Source: Pseudogulbenkiania subflava DSM 22618 (GTDB lineage Bacteria > Pseudomonadota > Gammaproteobacteria > Burkholderiales > Chromobacteriaceae). From it: a DNA stretch of 64,000 nucleotides. Below the pieces are notes generated by a model. That model made no database searches and had not been told where the DNA came from. It was given only the letters and a program-made list of their open reading frames with translations. The stretch's first letter is position 1. Each line of letters opens with the position of its first letter. The position numbers and the translations under genes are program-made. Positions 9,368-21,109 of this stretch are shown here, in pieces. The DNA lies in NCBI RefSeq assembly GCF_900177275.1, contig NZ_FXAG01000004.1, positions 62,001 to 126,000 of the forward strand, written 5' to 3'.

Positions 9368-9396
9368 AATGCCAGTCAGGTCGACTGACTGGCATT
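9368..9396 (-). terminator. intrinsic terminator of cysN
   Basis: A perfect 12-base stem (AATGCCAGTCAG, 9368-9379, with 9385-9396) and five-base loop, followed leftward by a broken U tract (TTTTGTTTT). It lies 24 bases beyond the cysN stop. Confidence 0.85.
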
Positions 9397-9419
9397 GAAC
9401 GAACGGGCTTTGGCCGAGC

Positions 9420-10856
9420 TTACTTTAGCAGCTGGCTGATATCCTTGGCTTCCCAGTGCGGGAAGTGCTTGCGCACCAGCGCATTGAACTCCAGCTCGAA
9501 GGCTCGCAGGCGGGCCAGTTCGTTGGCATCCTGCGCGCTGCTGTCGCTCTGCGCTGCGCCGGTGATCATGCCGGCGCCGGCAGTGGCGTTGGACAGGCGA
9601 TCGATCACGATCAGGCTGCCGCTGCCACGGCACTGGCGGTAGGCGTCGAACACCACCGGTGCATTGACGACGACGCGGCACAGGCCGAACTCGTTGAGCT
9701 TGAGCTCGTCGGCGGCAAACTGCTCCATGGTGTTGACGTCGACGCGGTGCAGGATGTGCTCGACACGGCCGAACACGTTCTTGCCGGCCAGCTTGAAGGC
9801 GTACTCCTTGCCCACCTGCAACGGCACCTCGTTCATCCACACGATGTGGGCGTCGAACGCCGCCGAGACCGGAGGTTCCACCTCACCACTACGCACGATC
9901 ATGTCGCCGCGCGAGCAGTCGATCTCGTCCTCCAGCGTCAGGGTGATGGCCTGACCGACGTGGGCACTGGCCAGATCACCGTCGGCGGTGACGATGGCCT
10001 TGACCTTGCTGGTCTTGCCCGACGGCAACACGACGATCTGGTCGCCCGGATGCACACGGCCGGAGGCGACGGTGCCGCAGAAGCCGCGGAAGTCCAGGTG
10101 CGGGCGGTTGACGTACTGCACCGGCAGGCGGAAGGCGTCGAGCGCGGCGTCGTGCGACAGCTCGACCGACTCCAACAGCTGCATGAAGGTGGCGCCGTCG
10201 TACCACGGTGCGCGTTCGCTCGGCTTCACCACGTTGTCGCCGCGCAGCGCCGAGATCGGCACGAAGCGGATGTCCGGAATCGCCAGGTGTTCGGCGAAGG
10301 CGAGGTACTCGTCGCGGATCTTGTCGAACACCTCCTGGCTGAAGTCGACCAGGTCCATCTTGTTGATCGCCACGATGACGTGGCGGATGCCGAGCTGGCT
10401 CACGATGTAGCTGTGACGGCGGGTCTGCGTCTGCACGCCGCGGCGGGCGTCGATCAGGATCACCGCCAGGTCCGAGGTGGAGGCGCCGGTGGCCATGTTG
10501 CGGGTGTACTGCTCGTGCCCCGGGCAGTCGGCGATGATGAACTTGCGCTTCTCGGTGGAGAAATAGCGGTAGGCCACGTCGATGGTGATGCCCTGCTCGC
10601 GCTCGGCCTGCAGGCCGTCCACCAGCAAGGCCAGATCGATGTCCTCGTCGGTGGTGTTGTACTTCTTGCTGTCCTTCTGGATCGCGGCCAGTTGGTCTTC
10701 GAAGATCAGCTTGGAATCGTGCAGCAGCCGGCCGATCAGCGTGGACTTGCCGTCGTCGACGTTGCCGCAGGTGATGAAACGCAGCAGATCCTTGTTTTCG
10801 TGCTGTTTCAGATAGGCCAGGATATCGCTGGCGATCAGTTCGGATTGGTGAGACAT
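9420..10856 (-). CDS. cysN: sulfate adenylyltransferase subunit 1 (GTPase)
   Basis: Regulatory GTPase subunit of ATP sulfurylase; with CysD it makes adenosine 5'-phosphosulfate, the first step of sulfate assimilation. The 478 residues are close to E. coli CysN (475). EF-Tu-like motifs are G1 GNVDDGKST (31-39), switch [14 protein letters not shown] and G4 NKMDLVDF, followed by two beta-barrel domains. There is no fused C-terminal APS-kinase (CysC) domain. ATG 10856 begins [16 protein letters not shown]. cysD lies upstream on the same strand but is separated by 236 bases containing a structured repeat; in many bacteria the two genes touch. Confidence 0.95.
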   Translation of the reverse strand: MSHQSELIASDILAYLKQHENKDLLRFITCGNVDDGKSTLIGRLLHDSKLIFEDQLAAIQKDSKKYNTTDEDIDLALLVDGLQAEREQGITIDVAYRYFSTEKRKFIIADCPGHEQYTRNMATGASTSDLAVILIDARRGVQTQTRRHSYIVSQLGIRHVIVAINKMDLVDFSQEVFDKIRDEYLAFAEHLAIPDIRFVPISALRGDNVVKPSERAPWYDGATFMQLLESVELSHDAALDAFRLPVQYVNRPHLDFRGFCGTVASGRVHPGDQIVVLPSGKTSKVKAIVTADGDLASAHVGQAITLTLEDEIDCSRGDMIVRSGEVEPPVSAAFDAHIVWMNEVPLQVGKEYAFKLAGKNVFGRVEHILHRVDVNTMEQFAADELKLNEFGLCRVVVNAPVVFDAYRQCRGSGSLIVIDRLSNATAGAGMITGAAQSDSSAQDANELARLRAFELEFNALVRKHFPHWEAKDISQLLK

Positions 10857-10946
10857 GGTGGTATTCCGTCATCTTCGGCCAACGTGAGGCCAAGGGCGTT
10901 CACGTCGGCACGCGGTATTCTCAACGAGATCGTTTAGATCCGGACC

Positions 10947-11093
10947 AGAGCTTGTGAAAAAATTCGTCCCACAGGGATTCCCTGCGGTCATCGCCACAGG
11001 TCGAGGTCAAGGTGAGAAGCGTAGCTGTACAAGTGGTACAGCGAGCATCGCAGCGTGAGATCGCCCTGCGCAGCAGGATTTTCCACAAGCTCT
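10947..11093. repeat. structured repeat-like element between cysD and cysN
   Basis: A 147-base unit bounded by a perfect 10-base inverted repeat, AGAGCTTGTG (10947-10956) and its complement (11084-11093). Inside are further hairpins: GCTGTAC/GTACAGC (11025-11043) and CAGGGATTCCCTG (10972-10984). There is no open frame with coding character. The right end reaches the cysD stop codon. This looks like a miniature inverted-repeat or REP-like element. I see only one copy in this window. Confidence 0.6.
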
Positions 11094-12007
11094 TAGAAGT
11101 AGCCTTCCATCTTCTTCTTCTCCATCGAGCCGGCCTGGTCGTGGTCGATCAGGCGTCCCTGCCGCTCGGAGGTGGTGGTGAGCAGCATTTCCTGGATGAT
11201 CTCCGGCAGCGTGGCGGCTTCCGACTCGACCGCACCGGTGAGCGGGTAACAGCCCAGGGTGCGGAAGCGCACACTGCGCATTTCCGGCACCTCGCCCTCC
11301 TTGAGCGGCAGGCGCTCGTCGTCGACCATCACCAGCATGCCGTCACGGTTGACCACCGGGCGCGGCTTGGCGAAATACAGCGGCACGATCTCGATGTTTT
11401 CGAGGTAGATGTACTGCCAGATGTCGAGCTCGGTCCAGTTGGACAGCGGGAACACACGGATGCTCTCGCCCTTGTTGATCTTGCTGTTGTAGATGTTCCA
11501 GAGTTCCGGACGCTGGTTTTTCGGGTCCCAGCGATGGTTCTTGTCGCGGAAGGAATAGACACGCTCCTTGGCGCGCGACTTTTCCTCGTCGCGGCGCGCC
11601 CCGCCGAAGGCGGCGTCGAACTGGTACTTGTTCAGCGCCTGCTTGAGGGCGTCGGTCTTCATCACGTCGGTGTACTTGGCGCTGCCGTGGTCGAACGGGT
11701 TGATGTTGGCCGCCCGGCCTTCTTCGTTGGTGTGCACCAGGAGTTCCATGCCGACCTTGGCCGCCATGCGGTCGCGGAACGCGATCATGTCGCGGAACTT
11801 CCAGGTGGTGTCGACGTGCAGCAGGGGGAACGGCGGCTTGCCCGGGTAGAAGGCCTTGAGCGCGAGGTGCAGCATCACCGCCGAGTCCTTGCCGATGGAA
11901 TACAGCATCACCGGGTTCTCGAATTCCGCCGCCACTTCGCGAATGATATGGATCGACTCCGCTTCCAGTTGTTTGAGGTGAGTCAGTCTTGCTTCACTGA
12001 TAGTCAT
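11093..12007 (-). CDS. cysD: sulfate adenylyltransferase subunit 2
   Basis: Catalytic subunit of ATP sulfurylase, joining sulfate to AMP from ATP. The 304 residues (E. coli 302) have the PP-loop motif [18 protein letters not shown] (about residues 36-53), [19 protein letters not shown] and the conserved C-terminus ending [15 protein letters not shown] 12007 has GGAG 5 bases upstream and matches family starts; upstream in-frame codons give no conserved sequence. It is the first gene of the cysD-cysN unit, and the promoter must lie in the 260 bases shared with the divergent HDOD gene. Confidence 0.95.
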   Translation of the reverse strand: MTISEARLTHLKQLEAESIHIIREVAAEFENPVMLYSIGKDSAVMLHLALKAFYPGKPPFPLLHVDTTWKFRDMIAFRDRMAAKVGMELLVHTNEEGRAANINPFDHGSAKYTDVMKTDALKQALNKYQFDAAFGGARRDEEKSRAKERVYSFRDKNHRWDPKNQRPELWNIYNSKINKGESIRVFPLSNWTELDIWQYIYLENIEIVPLYFAKPRPVVNRDGMLVMVDDERLPLKEGEVPEMRSVRFRTLGCYPLTGAVESEAATLPEIIQEMLLTTTSERQGRLIDHDQAGSMEKKKMEGYF

Positions 12008-12267
12008 CTTGCTCCGCCCGCTATTGGCACGTGGCCAGTTCTGTTCCTGCCTGCAGGCGGCACACCCGCCTGCCATTTGACGCCAATCTACCGGAAGCCC
12101 CCTAGCCAGGCAAAACCGAATGGATATATCAATATGCGCTATTGGAAACAAAAAACTGGCTAACCGGACATATAGCGACACCCTCCGGTGGCGGCTCCAC
12201 CACCCCAGCGCGGAAAAGTTGTCCCGAGTCGGGAGATTGCTTATATAGTCAGCGGGGGAGAAAAAGA

Positions 12268-14511
12268 ATGACAACACACGCCGCACCGATCCTGAGCCAC
12301 GACGCCACCCAGCCGCCGGCCGACATGCCGGTTGCCGCCCCCGGCGGCACCCTGCGACAGACCCTGTCGTTGCCGCAGAAACTGACCGTCGCCGCCTTTC
12401 CCGCCGCCCAGCTGAAACACCCCGGCATCGTTCCACCCAGCCAGCCGGAGCTGCGCGACGGGCTCTGCCTTTGGCATTACGACCTGCCGGCCTGGCATCC
12501 GCTGGCCAGCCTGCTGGCGCTCTCGGGAGTGCTCCCGGCCAAAGAGGCGGTGGGACTGTGCTGCGACCTGCTGGGCGCGCTGATGTACGCCCACGCCCAG
12601 GGCGTGGCGCACGGCTGGCTGAGCCTGGACCACATTCTGCTCGACGACGAGCGCACGCCGCATCTGCTCGGGCTCGGGCTGTTGCCGGCGCCGCCGGCGA
12701 ATGCCCTGCCCCGCATGCGCCAGCGCGACCTCGCCGCGCTGGCCGGCATCCTGCACCAGTTGCTGACCGGGCAGCCCCCCGGCACCACGCCGCTGCGGCA
12801 ATTGAACCCGCTGATCGACGACGAACTGGACGCCATCATGGTGAGCGCGCTCGACACGGCGCCGGGCCAGGGTTTTGCCGATGCCGCGTCGCTGCTGGCC
12901 GCGCTGCAGGCCTGGCTTACCACTCAGCACCGCTTCATCAAGGGCAGCGCCAGCCCGACCGCCTGGGACAGCCTGCTGGAGCGCATGCGCTATTCGGCCG
13001 ACTTTCCCGCCCTGTCGCAGGCGATCCAGGCCATCAACCAGGTGAGCGAGGACCACACCGGCCGGGTGCAAGAACTGGCGGAAATCATCCTGCAGGACTT
13101 CTCGCTGACCAACAAGCTGCTGCGGGTGGTGAACTCGGTGCATTACAGCCACTTCGGCGGCGCAGTCAGCACGGTGTCGCGCGCCATCGTCATCCTCGGT
13201 TTCGATACCATCCGCAACCTGGCGATCACACTGCTGCTGTTCGAACACATGCACAACAAGGCGCACGCGGCCACCTTGAAGGACACCGCGCTGCGCACCT
13301 TCTTCTGCGGCCTGCTGACGCGCGAACTGGCACAACAGGGTGTTGCCGGGGACAGCGAGGAAGCGCTGATCTGCGGCATGTTCCACCACTTGGGCGAACT
13401 CCTGTGCCGCTTCTATTTCCGCGAGGAAAGCCGGCTGATCGACCTCAAGGTCGAGAACGGCCTGAGCCTGACCCAGGCCACCATCCATACGCTGGGGCTG
13501 GACTTCGCCGCGCTGGGCATGAGTGTGGCCGAGCACTGGAGCTTCCCGGCGCGTATCGTGCAGAGCATGGAGCTGCTGCCGGCCGGGCCGATCCGCCCGC
13601 CGGCCAACGCTGCGGCGCGGCTGTGCATCCTGGCCAACCTGGCCGCCGAGCTGACGCAACTGACACAAGACCCCGGCAGCGCCCCGCGCCAGCCGCTGGA
13701 GACGCTGCTGGAACGCTATCAGCGCGTGTTGCCGCTGAGCGCCGAGCAGGCAATCGCGCACGTGCGTGCCGCGCTGCGGGCGTTCGACGAGCACGTCGAG
13801 CCGATCGGGGTCAGCGCCCGTCCCGACAGCTTCCTGGCGCGGCTGCGCGGCTCAGCGCTGCTCGCCGGCTCGGCGCGTCCGGGCGCCCGCCCTCCGCCGC
13901 TCGCCCAAGCCATCCAGGCGGCCCGGCCACAGGAGCTGGAGCTCGACCTGATGCTGGATCTGGCAGCCGTGCCAGAGCCCTGCGACGACAGCAGCGCGCG
14001 CCGCTTGAGTGCCGGCATGCAGGAGCTTACCCACGCCCTGCTCGGTCCCTTCAACCTGAACGAGTTGCTGCAGACCGTGCTGGAAACGCTGTTTCGCGCC
14101 ACCCCGTTCGAGCACGTGCTGCTGTGCACGCGCGACCCGCGGCTGGGACAGATGGTGGCGCGCTTCGGTTTTGGCGAGCGGATCGGTGCGATGATTCCCG
14201 CATTCCGCTTCAGCCTGCAGGAGGCTGCCAACGTGTTCTGCGTGGCGCTGGAGCACAACGCCGACATCCTGATCGAGGACGTCAACGCTCCGAATATCGC
14301 CAGCCGCATCCCGAACTGGCTGCGCCGCGCCACGCCGGCAGAGACGTTCCTGATCCTGCCGCTGGTGCTAGAAAACAAGCCGATCGGTTTTCTGTACGGC
14401 GAGCGCCGGCATGCCCATAGCCTGAAACCCGACGCGGAAACGCTGAACCTGCTGAAGGCGCTGCGCAATCAGGCCCTGCTGGCGATCCGCCAGAAGCAGT
14501 CCGCCGGCTGA
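12268..14511 (+). CDS. pseudokinase-HDOD-GAF signalling protein
   Basis: A 747-residue soluble multi-domain protein. Residues about 60-235 resemble a Ser/Thr protein kinase lobe, but the motifs are degenerate: [13 protein letters not shown] sits where HRDLKPxN would be and LLGLGLL replaces DFG, so it is probably inactive. Residues about 250-460 form an HDOD domain ([51 protein letters not shown]). Residues about 585-740 resemble a GAF domain ([39 protein letters not shown]). ATG 12268 has GGGGGAG about 7 bases upstream. HDOD proteins usually regulate motility, biofilm or stress pathways; nothing here fixes the target. It is divergent from cysD and seems monocistronic. Confidence 0.8.
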   Translation: MTTHAAPILSHDATQPPADMPVAAPGGTLRQTLSLPQKLTVAAFPAAQLKHPGIVPPSQPELRDGLCLWHYDLPAWHPLASLLALSGVLPAKEAVGLCCDLLGALMYAHAQGVAHGWLSLDHILLDDERTPHLLGLGLLPAPPANALPRMRQRDLAALAGILHQLLTGQPPGTTPLRQLNPLIDDELDAIMVSALDTAPGQGFADAASLLAALQAWLTTQHRFIKGSASPTAWDSLLERMRYSADFPALSQAIQAINQVSEDHTGRVQELAEIILQDFSLTNKLLRVVNSVHYSHFGGAVSTVSRAIVILGFDTIRNLAITLLLFEHMHNKAHAATLKDTALRTFFCGLLTRELAQQGVAGDSEEALICGMFHHLGELLCRFYFREESRLIDLKVENGLSLTQATIHTLGLDFAALGMSVAEHWSFPARIVQSMELLPAGPIRPPANAAARLCILANLAAELTQLTQDPGSAPRQPLETLLERYQRVLPLSAEQAIAHVRAALRAFDEHVEPIGVSARPDSFLARLRGSALLAGSARPGARPPPLAQAIQAARPQELELDLMLDLAAVPEPCDDSSARRLSAGMQELTHALLGPFNLNELLQTVLETLFRATPFEHVLLCTRDPRLGQMVARFGFGERIGAMIPAFRFSLQEAANVFCVALEHNADILIEDVNAPNIASRIPNWLRRATPAETFLILPLVLENKPIGFLYGERRHAHSLKPDAETLNLLKALRNQALLAIRQKQSAG

Positions 14512-14597
14512 GCCTGGCGGCATGAACGCCCCGCCGCCCCCCCTTCTCCGGCCTGCCTTGCCGATGGGGGTGCGCCGGGTTTCTTGGTATACCGGAC

Positions 14598-14669
14598 TAT
14601 AATTGACCCAGCGAAGTGGGAAGTACTCGGACGTTTTGCGGCGGCGCATATTGACGTTTACGTAAACGT
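14598..14669 (+). promoter_or_regulatory. promoter -10 and 16-base operator upstream of hbd
   Basis: A perfect TATAAT lies at 14598-14603, although I see no good -35. About 50 bases on is the perfect palindrome ACGTTTACGTAAACGT (14654-14669), 38 bases before the hbd start. Its core TTTACGTAA recurs at 15699-15707 in front of mmsA. From memory this resembles sites of the MerR-family regulator LiuR of branched-chain amino-acid catabolism; the assignment is an inference. Confidence 0.6.
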
Positions 14670-14707
14670 TACTTTATGTTCACGAAAACAGTACTCAAGG
14701 AGACATC

Positions 14708-15556
<849 letters not shown>

Positions 15557-15918
15557 TATCAACGCATTACTCCTGAGCTCCGTCACGCCCGCCAACCGGA
15601 TGTGACGGAAGCACAACAACCGTTTTTTCCTCTCCTAGGCGGACTCGCAAACCCTTGAAAAAAACCAAGCGCTTGCTTAGTTTAATAGAGGAACTTACTT
15701 TTACGTAACGGTGATGAAAACCGCAGGATACCCTGCCTATCACTCTACCTCGGCAGAGCCGACGCCGACTCCCGAGGGAGACAGGCATCCATGCCCCAGC
15801 CGGTCGCACCAACGGGCAGATCATGGGAAAGCTCTGCCACCCGGCGACTACGATTAAAGAAAAACCTGCGGCCAGCTCATCATCCACCGTGGCGGTGACA
15901 ACATCAGGAGACGACACC
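15557..15918. promoter_or_regulatory. intergenic control region upstream of mmsA
   Basis: A 362-base gap without a gene. It holds an imperfect hairpin just after hbd (CCGTCAC 15580-15586 with 15602-15608, no U tract), a 10-base palindrome CAAGCGCTTG (15665-15674), and TTTACGTAA (15699-15707), the same core as in the operator before hbd. The stretch 15675-15715 is A/T-rich and probably contains the promoter. The last part ends in AGGAG 8 bases before the mmsA ATG. Two different palindromes suggest two regulators, one perhaps TetR-like (inference). Confidence 0.5.
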
Positions 15919-17418
<1,500 letters not shown>

Positions 17419-17514
17419 CGCATCATCAGGCGCGGCACGCCCATCCACCCCGGACGCGCCGCATATCGACATCCTCCCGTCCACCCGACGGGGCTGACAA
17501 GATTGGCTGACAAC

Positions 17515-18675
17515 ATGGACTTTGCCCTGACTGAACAACAGATCGCCTTCCAGGACGCCGCGCGGGCCTTCGCCACGCACGAACTGGCGCCACATGCCGC
17601 GGAATGGGACGAGCGCGAGGAATTTCCGCTCGAGGTGATCCGCCGCGCCGGCGAGATGGGCTTTCTCAGCCTGTACACGCCGGAAGCCTACGGCGGGCTC
17701 GGCCTCAGCCGCCTCGATGCCGCCATCGTGTTCGAAGAACTCGCCGCCGGCTGCACCTCCACTGCCGCCTACCTCACCATCCACAACATGGTGAGCTGGA
17801 TGATCGCCAGCTTCGCCAAACCCGACGTGGCCGAATACTGGGTGCCGCAGATGGTATCGGGCGCCAAGCTTGGCAGCTACTGCCTGACCGAACCAGGCGC
17901 CGGCTCCGATGCCGCCTCGCTGAAAACCCACGCCGAGAAGAAGGGCGACGTCTACATTCTCAACGGCTCCAAGATGTTCATCTCCGGCGCCGGCAGCACC
18001 GAGGTGCTGGTGGTGATGGCGCGCACCGGCGGTCCTGGCCCGAAAGGCGTATCGGCCTTCGTGGTGCCGGCAGATGCGCCCGGAATCCAGTACGGCAAGA
18101 AGGAAAAGAAGATGGGCTGGAACAGCCAGCCCACGCGCGCCGTCACCTTCGACAACGTCGAGATTCCGGCCGAGAACCTGCTGGGAGAGGAAGGCCAGGG
18201 CTTCACCTTCGCCATGAAAGGGCTGGATGGCGGGCGCATCAATATCGCCACCTGTGCCGTCGGCACCGCCCAGGCCGCGCTCAATGCCGCGCAGCGCTAT
18301 GTGCAGGAGCGCCAGCAATTCGGCCACGCGCTGGCGGACTTCCAGACCGTGCAGTTCCGCCTCGCCGACATGCTGACCGAGCTCATCGCGGCCCGCCAGA
18401 TGGTGCGCCTGGCGGCGTGGAAGCTCGACAGCGGCAGTCCCGACGCCACCGCCTACTGCGCCATGGCCAAGCGCCTGGCCACCGATCTGAGCTTCAACGT
18501 CGCCAACCAGGCGCTGCAACTGTTCGGTGGCTACGGCTACCTGAAGGACTTCCCGCTTGAGCGCCACGTACGCGACCTGCGCGTGCACCAGATCCTGGAA
18601 GGCACCAACGAAGTGATGCGCATGATCGTGGCGCGCCATCTGCTCAAGGACGGCGCACTCGACACACTGCGCTGA
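17515..18675 (+). CDS. acyl-CoA dehydrogenase, probable isobutyryl-CoA dehydrogenase
   Basis: FAD enzyme that desaturates a short branched acyl-CoA; context points to isobutyryl-CoA to methacrylyl-CoA. The 386 residues have the family signatures YCLTEPGAGSDAASLKT, MFISGAGSTEVLVVMARTGG, RQQFGHALADFQTVQFRLADM and GGYGYLKDFPLERHVRDLR. The catalytic base is the glutamate of EGTNEVMR near the C-terminus, placed as in the ACAD8/short-chain group. ATG 17515 is taken as start although its ribosome site is poor; a TTG at 17503 with GGGG about 10 bases upstream would add four residues. It lies 96 bases after mmsA. Confidence 0.9.
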   Translation: MDFALTEQQIAFQDAARAFATHELAPHAAEWDEREEFPLEVIRRAGEMGFLSLYTPEAYGGLGLSRLDAAIVFEELAAGCTSTAAYLTIHNMVSWMIASFAKPDVAEYWVPQMVSGAKLGSYCLTEPGAGSDAASLKTHAEKKGDVYILNGSKMFISGAGSTEVLVVMARTGGPGPKGVSAFVVPADAPGIQYGKKEKKMGWNSQPTRAVTFDNVEIPAENLLGEEGQGFTFAMKGLDGGRINIATCAVGTAQAALNAAQRYVQERQQFGHALADFQTVQFRLADMLTELIAARQMVRLAAWKLDSGSPDATAYCAMAKRLATDLSFNVANQALQLFGGYGYLKDFPLERHVRDLRVHQILEGTNEVMRMIVARHLLKDGALDTLR

Positions 18676-18802
18676 ACGCCAGGTCGAACAAGGGGTCGGG
18701 AGGGTTGAAACACGGCACATCGCGTCCAATCAGGGCGATAGGCTCCGTCCCTCCTCCCCGCTCAGCAACGGCCAGAACAGGCCACACAACCAGGAGAACA
18801 TT

Positions 18803-19585
18803 TTGCCAAGCTACGCCCATCTCAACGTCGAAAAACACGGCCACACCGCGCTGGTCACCATCGCCAATCCGCCCGCCAACACCTGGAACCGGGAGAGCCT
18901 CTCCGCCCTCAAGGCACTGGTGGCCGACCTCAACGCCGAGCGCGACATCTACGCTCTGGTGATCACCGGCGATGGCGAAAAATTCTTCTCGGCCGGCGCC
19001 GACCTGACGCTGTTCGCCGACGGCAACAAGACCGTCGCCACCGAAATGACCATGCTGTTCGGCGAGGCCTTCGAGGCGCTTTCGGCGTTCCGTGGCGTCA
19101 GTATTGCCGCCATCAACGGCTACGCCATGGGCGGCGGGCTGGAATGCGCCCTGGCCTGCGACATCCGTATCGCCGAGGAACAAGCTCAGATGGCGTTGCC
19201 GGAAGCCGCCGTCGGTCTGCTGCCCTGCGCCGGCGGCACCCAGCTGTTGCCCTGGCTGGTGGGCGAAGGCTGGGCCAAGCGCATGATCCTGTGTGGCGAG
19301 CGCGTGGACGCCGCCACGGCGCTGCGCATCGGGCTGGTAGAAGAAGTGGTCGGCAAGGGCCAGGCGCGCGCCGCCGCGCTGGCGCTGGCGGAGAAGGTGG
19401 CACGCCAGTCGCCTTCCTCGGTGGCAGCGTGCAAGACGCTGGTGCAGCGCGCCCGCGTCGAGCCGCCGTCGTACAACCTGATCCACGAGCGCGAACGCTT
19501 CATCAAGCTGTTCGACACCGAAGATCAGAAGGAAGGCGTCGGCGCCTTCCTGGAAAAGCGTCCGCCGCAGTGGAAAAATGCCTGA
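18803..19585 (+). CDS. enoyl-CoA hydratase, TTG start
   Basis: Crotonase-family hydratase, 260 residues, expected here to add water to methacrylyl-CoA, giving 3-hydroxyisobutyryl-CoA. The oxyanion-hole segments are KFFSAGADLTLF and AINGYAMGGGLECALACD, and a catalytic glutamate is visible in LPEAAVGLLPCAGGTQLLPW. The start is TTG at 18803: AGGAG sits 7 bases upstream, the protein then begins MPSYAHLNVEKHGHTALVTI, and no in-frame ATG gives a complete N-terminal strand. The substrate is inferred from neighbours. Confidence 0.88.
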   Translation: MPSYAHLNVEKHGHTALVTIANPPANTWNRESLSALKALVADLNAERDIYALVITGDGEKFFSAGADLTLFADGNKTVATEMTMLFGEAFEALSAFRGVSIAAINGYAMGGGLECALACDIRIAEEQAQMALPEAAVGLLPCAGGTQLLPWLVGEGWAKRMILCGERVDAATALRIGLVEEVVGKGQARAAALALAEKVARQSPSSVAACKTLVQRARVEPPSYNLIHERERFIKLFDTEDQKEGVGAFLEKRPPQWKNA

Positions 19586-19713
19586 GAACCGGCTCACGGT
19601 CCGTCGCGAGCGTCTCGTTGCGTGCCGATCTTCCGCGGAGACCCGCGAAAGATTCGCACGCAACGCACCTGAACCCCGGTCGGGAACGCGCCGCAAGACC
19701 GTAAACCGGTTCT
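19585..19713. repeat. nested inverted-repeat element between two crotonase genes
   Basis: The 129-base gap is organised as concentric inverted repeats: AGAACCGG (19585-19592) with 19706-19713, ACGGTC (19596-19601) with 19697-19702, and an inner hairpin CGTTGCGTGC (19616-19625) with 19656-19665. A part of the inner arm, TGCGTGCCGATCT, has a near-copy in the next intergenic gap at about 20994. It resembles a REP/MITE-type mobile repeat or a large mRNA hairpin between operon genes. Confidence 0.55.
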
Positions 19714-19740
19714 GACTAGTTGGCCGAAAGGAACACCACC

Positions 19741-20865
19741 ATGAACGACGAAGTCCTGTTTGAAGAACTGACCAGCAGCAACGGCCGGCGTATCGGCGTG
19801 GCCACGCTCAACGCCGAGAAATCGCTCAACGCGCTGACGCTGGGCATGATCCGCCTGCTCGACGCACAGTTGCAGCGCTGGGCCGCCGACGACGCCATCG
19901 CCTGCGTGCTGTTGCGCGGGGCCGGCGAACGGGCGTTCTGCGCCGGCGGCGACGTGCGCGCGGTGCGCGACGCCATCCTGGTCCACCGCGGCGACGGTCC
20001 GATTCCCGAAGTGGTGACGTTCTTCCGGGAGGAATACACCCTCGACCACCGCCTGCACACCTACCCCAAACCGGTCATCGTCTGGGGCCACGGCATCGTC
20101 ATGGGCGGAGGGCTCGGCCTGATGGTCGGCGCCAGCCACCGCGTCGCCACCCCGGCCACGCGCATCGCCATGCCGGAAATCACCATCGGCCTGTACCCGG
20201 ACGTGGCCGGCAGCTGGTTCCTGCAGCGCATGCCGGCCAAGCTCGGGCTGTTCCTCGGTCTGACCGGTGCGCCGCTCAACGCCCACGACGCGCTGATCGT
20301 CAACCTGGCCGACCACGTCGTCGCGCTGGATGGCTATTCCGAGTTGCTGGCACGTCTGACCGACACCGCCTGGTCCGATACCGCTTCGGCCAACCACGCG
20401 GCCGTCACAGCCCGGCTTAACGACATGGAATGCGCCACCCATGCCTCCTTGCCGATGTCCAACGTCGAGCGCCAACTGGTGGCCATCCACCGTCTGATGA
20501 ACCGCGGCAGCCTGGCCGCCGTGGCGCAGGCGCTGACCGACGGCCATTTCGACGACCCCTGGCTGCAGGCGGCGGCGCACAGCTTCGCCCACGGCAGTCC
20601 GAGTTCGGCCGCGGTCACCTGGGAAATCTACCGCCGCGCCAAGCACCTGTCGCTGGCCGAGGCGCTGCGCATGGAGCTGATCCTGTCGGTCAATTTCTGC
20701 AGCAAGCCGGACTTCCGCGAAGGCGTGCGCGCGCTGCTGGTGGACAAGGACCGCCAGCCGCAGTGGAGCCGCAAGACGTTGGCCGAAGTAGACCAGGCCT
20801 GGGTCGACAGCCACTTCACCGCGCCGTGGAGTGATGGCGAACACCCGCTGGCGGCGCTGGGCTGA
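19741..20865 (+). CDS. 3-hydroxyisobutyryl-CoA hydrolase / enoyl-CoA hydratase-isomerase
   Basis: Crotonase-fold protein of the HIBCH group, 374 residues, which would release 3-hydroxyisobutyrate from its CoA ester in valine catabolism. It shows GAGERAFCAGGDVRAVRDAI, GHGIVMGGGLGLMVGAS and the active-site segment MPEITIGLYPDVAGSWFL. The long C-terminal extension (KPDFREGVRALLVDKDRQPQW) separates HIBCH from 260-residue hydratases. ATG 19741 has AAAGGAA about 8 bases upstream; a TTG at 19720 is possible but less likely. It sits between the hydratase and mmsB, exactly where the pathway needs it. Confidence 0.9.
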   Translation: MNDEVLFEELTSSNGRRIGVATLNAEKSLNALTLGMIRLLDAQLQRWAADDAIACVLLRGAGERAFCAGGDVRAVRDAILVHRGDGPIPEVVTFFREEYTLDHRLHTYPKPVIVWGHGIVMGGGLGLMVGASHRVATPATRIAMPEITIGLYPDVAGSWFLQRMPAKLGLFLGLTGAPLNAHDALIVNLADHVVALDGYSELLARLTDTAWSDTASANHAAVTARLNDMECATHASLPMSNVERQLVAIHRLMNRGSLAAVAQALTDGHFDDPWLQAAAHSFAHGSPSSAAVTWEIYRRAKHLSLAEALRMELILSVNFCSKPDFREGVRALLVDKDRQPQWSRKTLAEVDQAWVDSHFTAPWSDGEHPLAALG

Positions 20866-21109
20866 GTTGCCAACTCAAGTGGAGAGCCCGTTTCAGTAGG
20901 CGAACGAGCCAAAGCAGAGTGAGGGCCACCAGCGCGCAGAATCCGGAATGGTCACGCAGTACATGAGGATTCCGTATCGCAGAGCGAATGACTGCGTGCC
21001 AATCTCTCGCTGAGCCAATCTGGAGTTTGGCACGCCGGAATGTGCCCAGCGAAAAATTTGCACGCAGCCTGCCTACACTCAAATGAAATGGGCACCTCAG
21101 GAGACAGCC
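20866..21109. other. 244-base intercistronic gap upstream of mmsB
   Basis: No gene. It contains inverted repeats CACGCAGT/ACTGCGTG (20953-20960 with about 20990-20997) and GTGCCAA/TTGGCAC further right, and a sequence TGCGTGCCAATCT (about 20993) resembling the inner arm of the repeat at 19616. It is probably another member of the same intergenic repeat family. The last bases give the mmsB ribosome site. Confidence 0.4.

Noticed and set aside
9132-9395. Leftward 87-codon frame upstream of pgaB
   Set aside because: Starts inside the cysN terminator and crosses the A/T-rich promoter-like region; no resemblance to known proteins.
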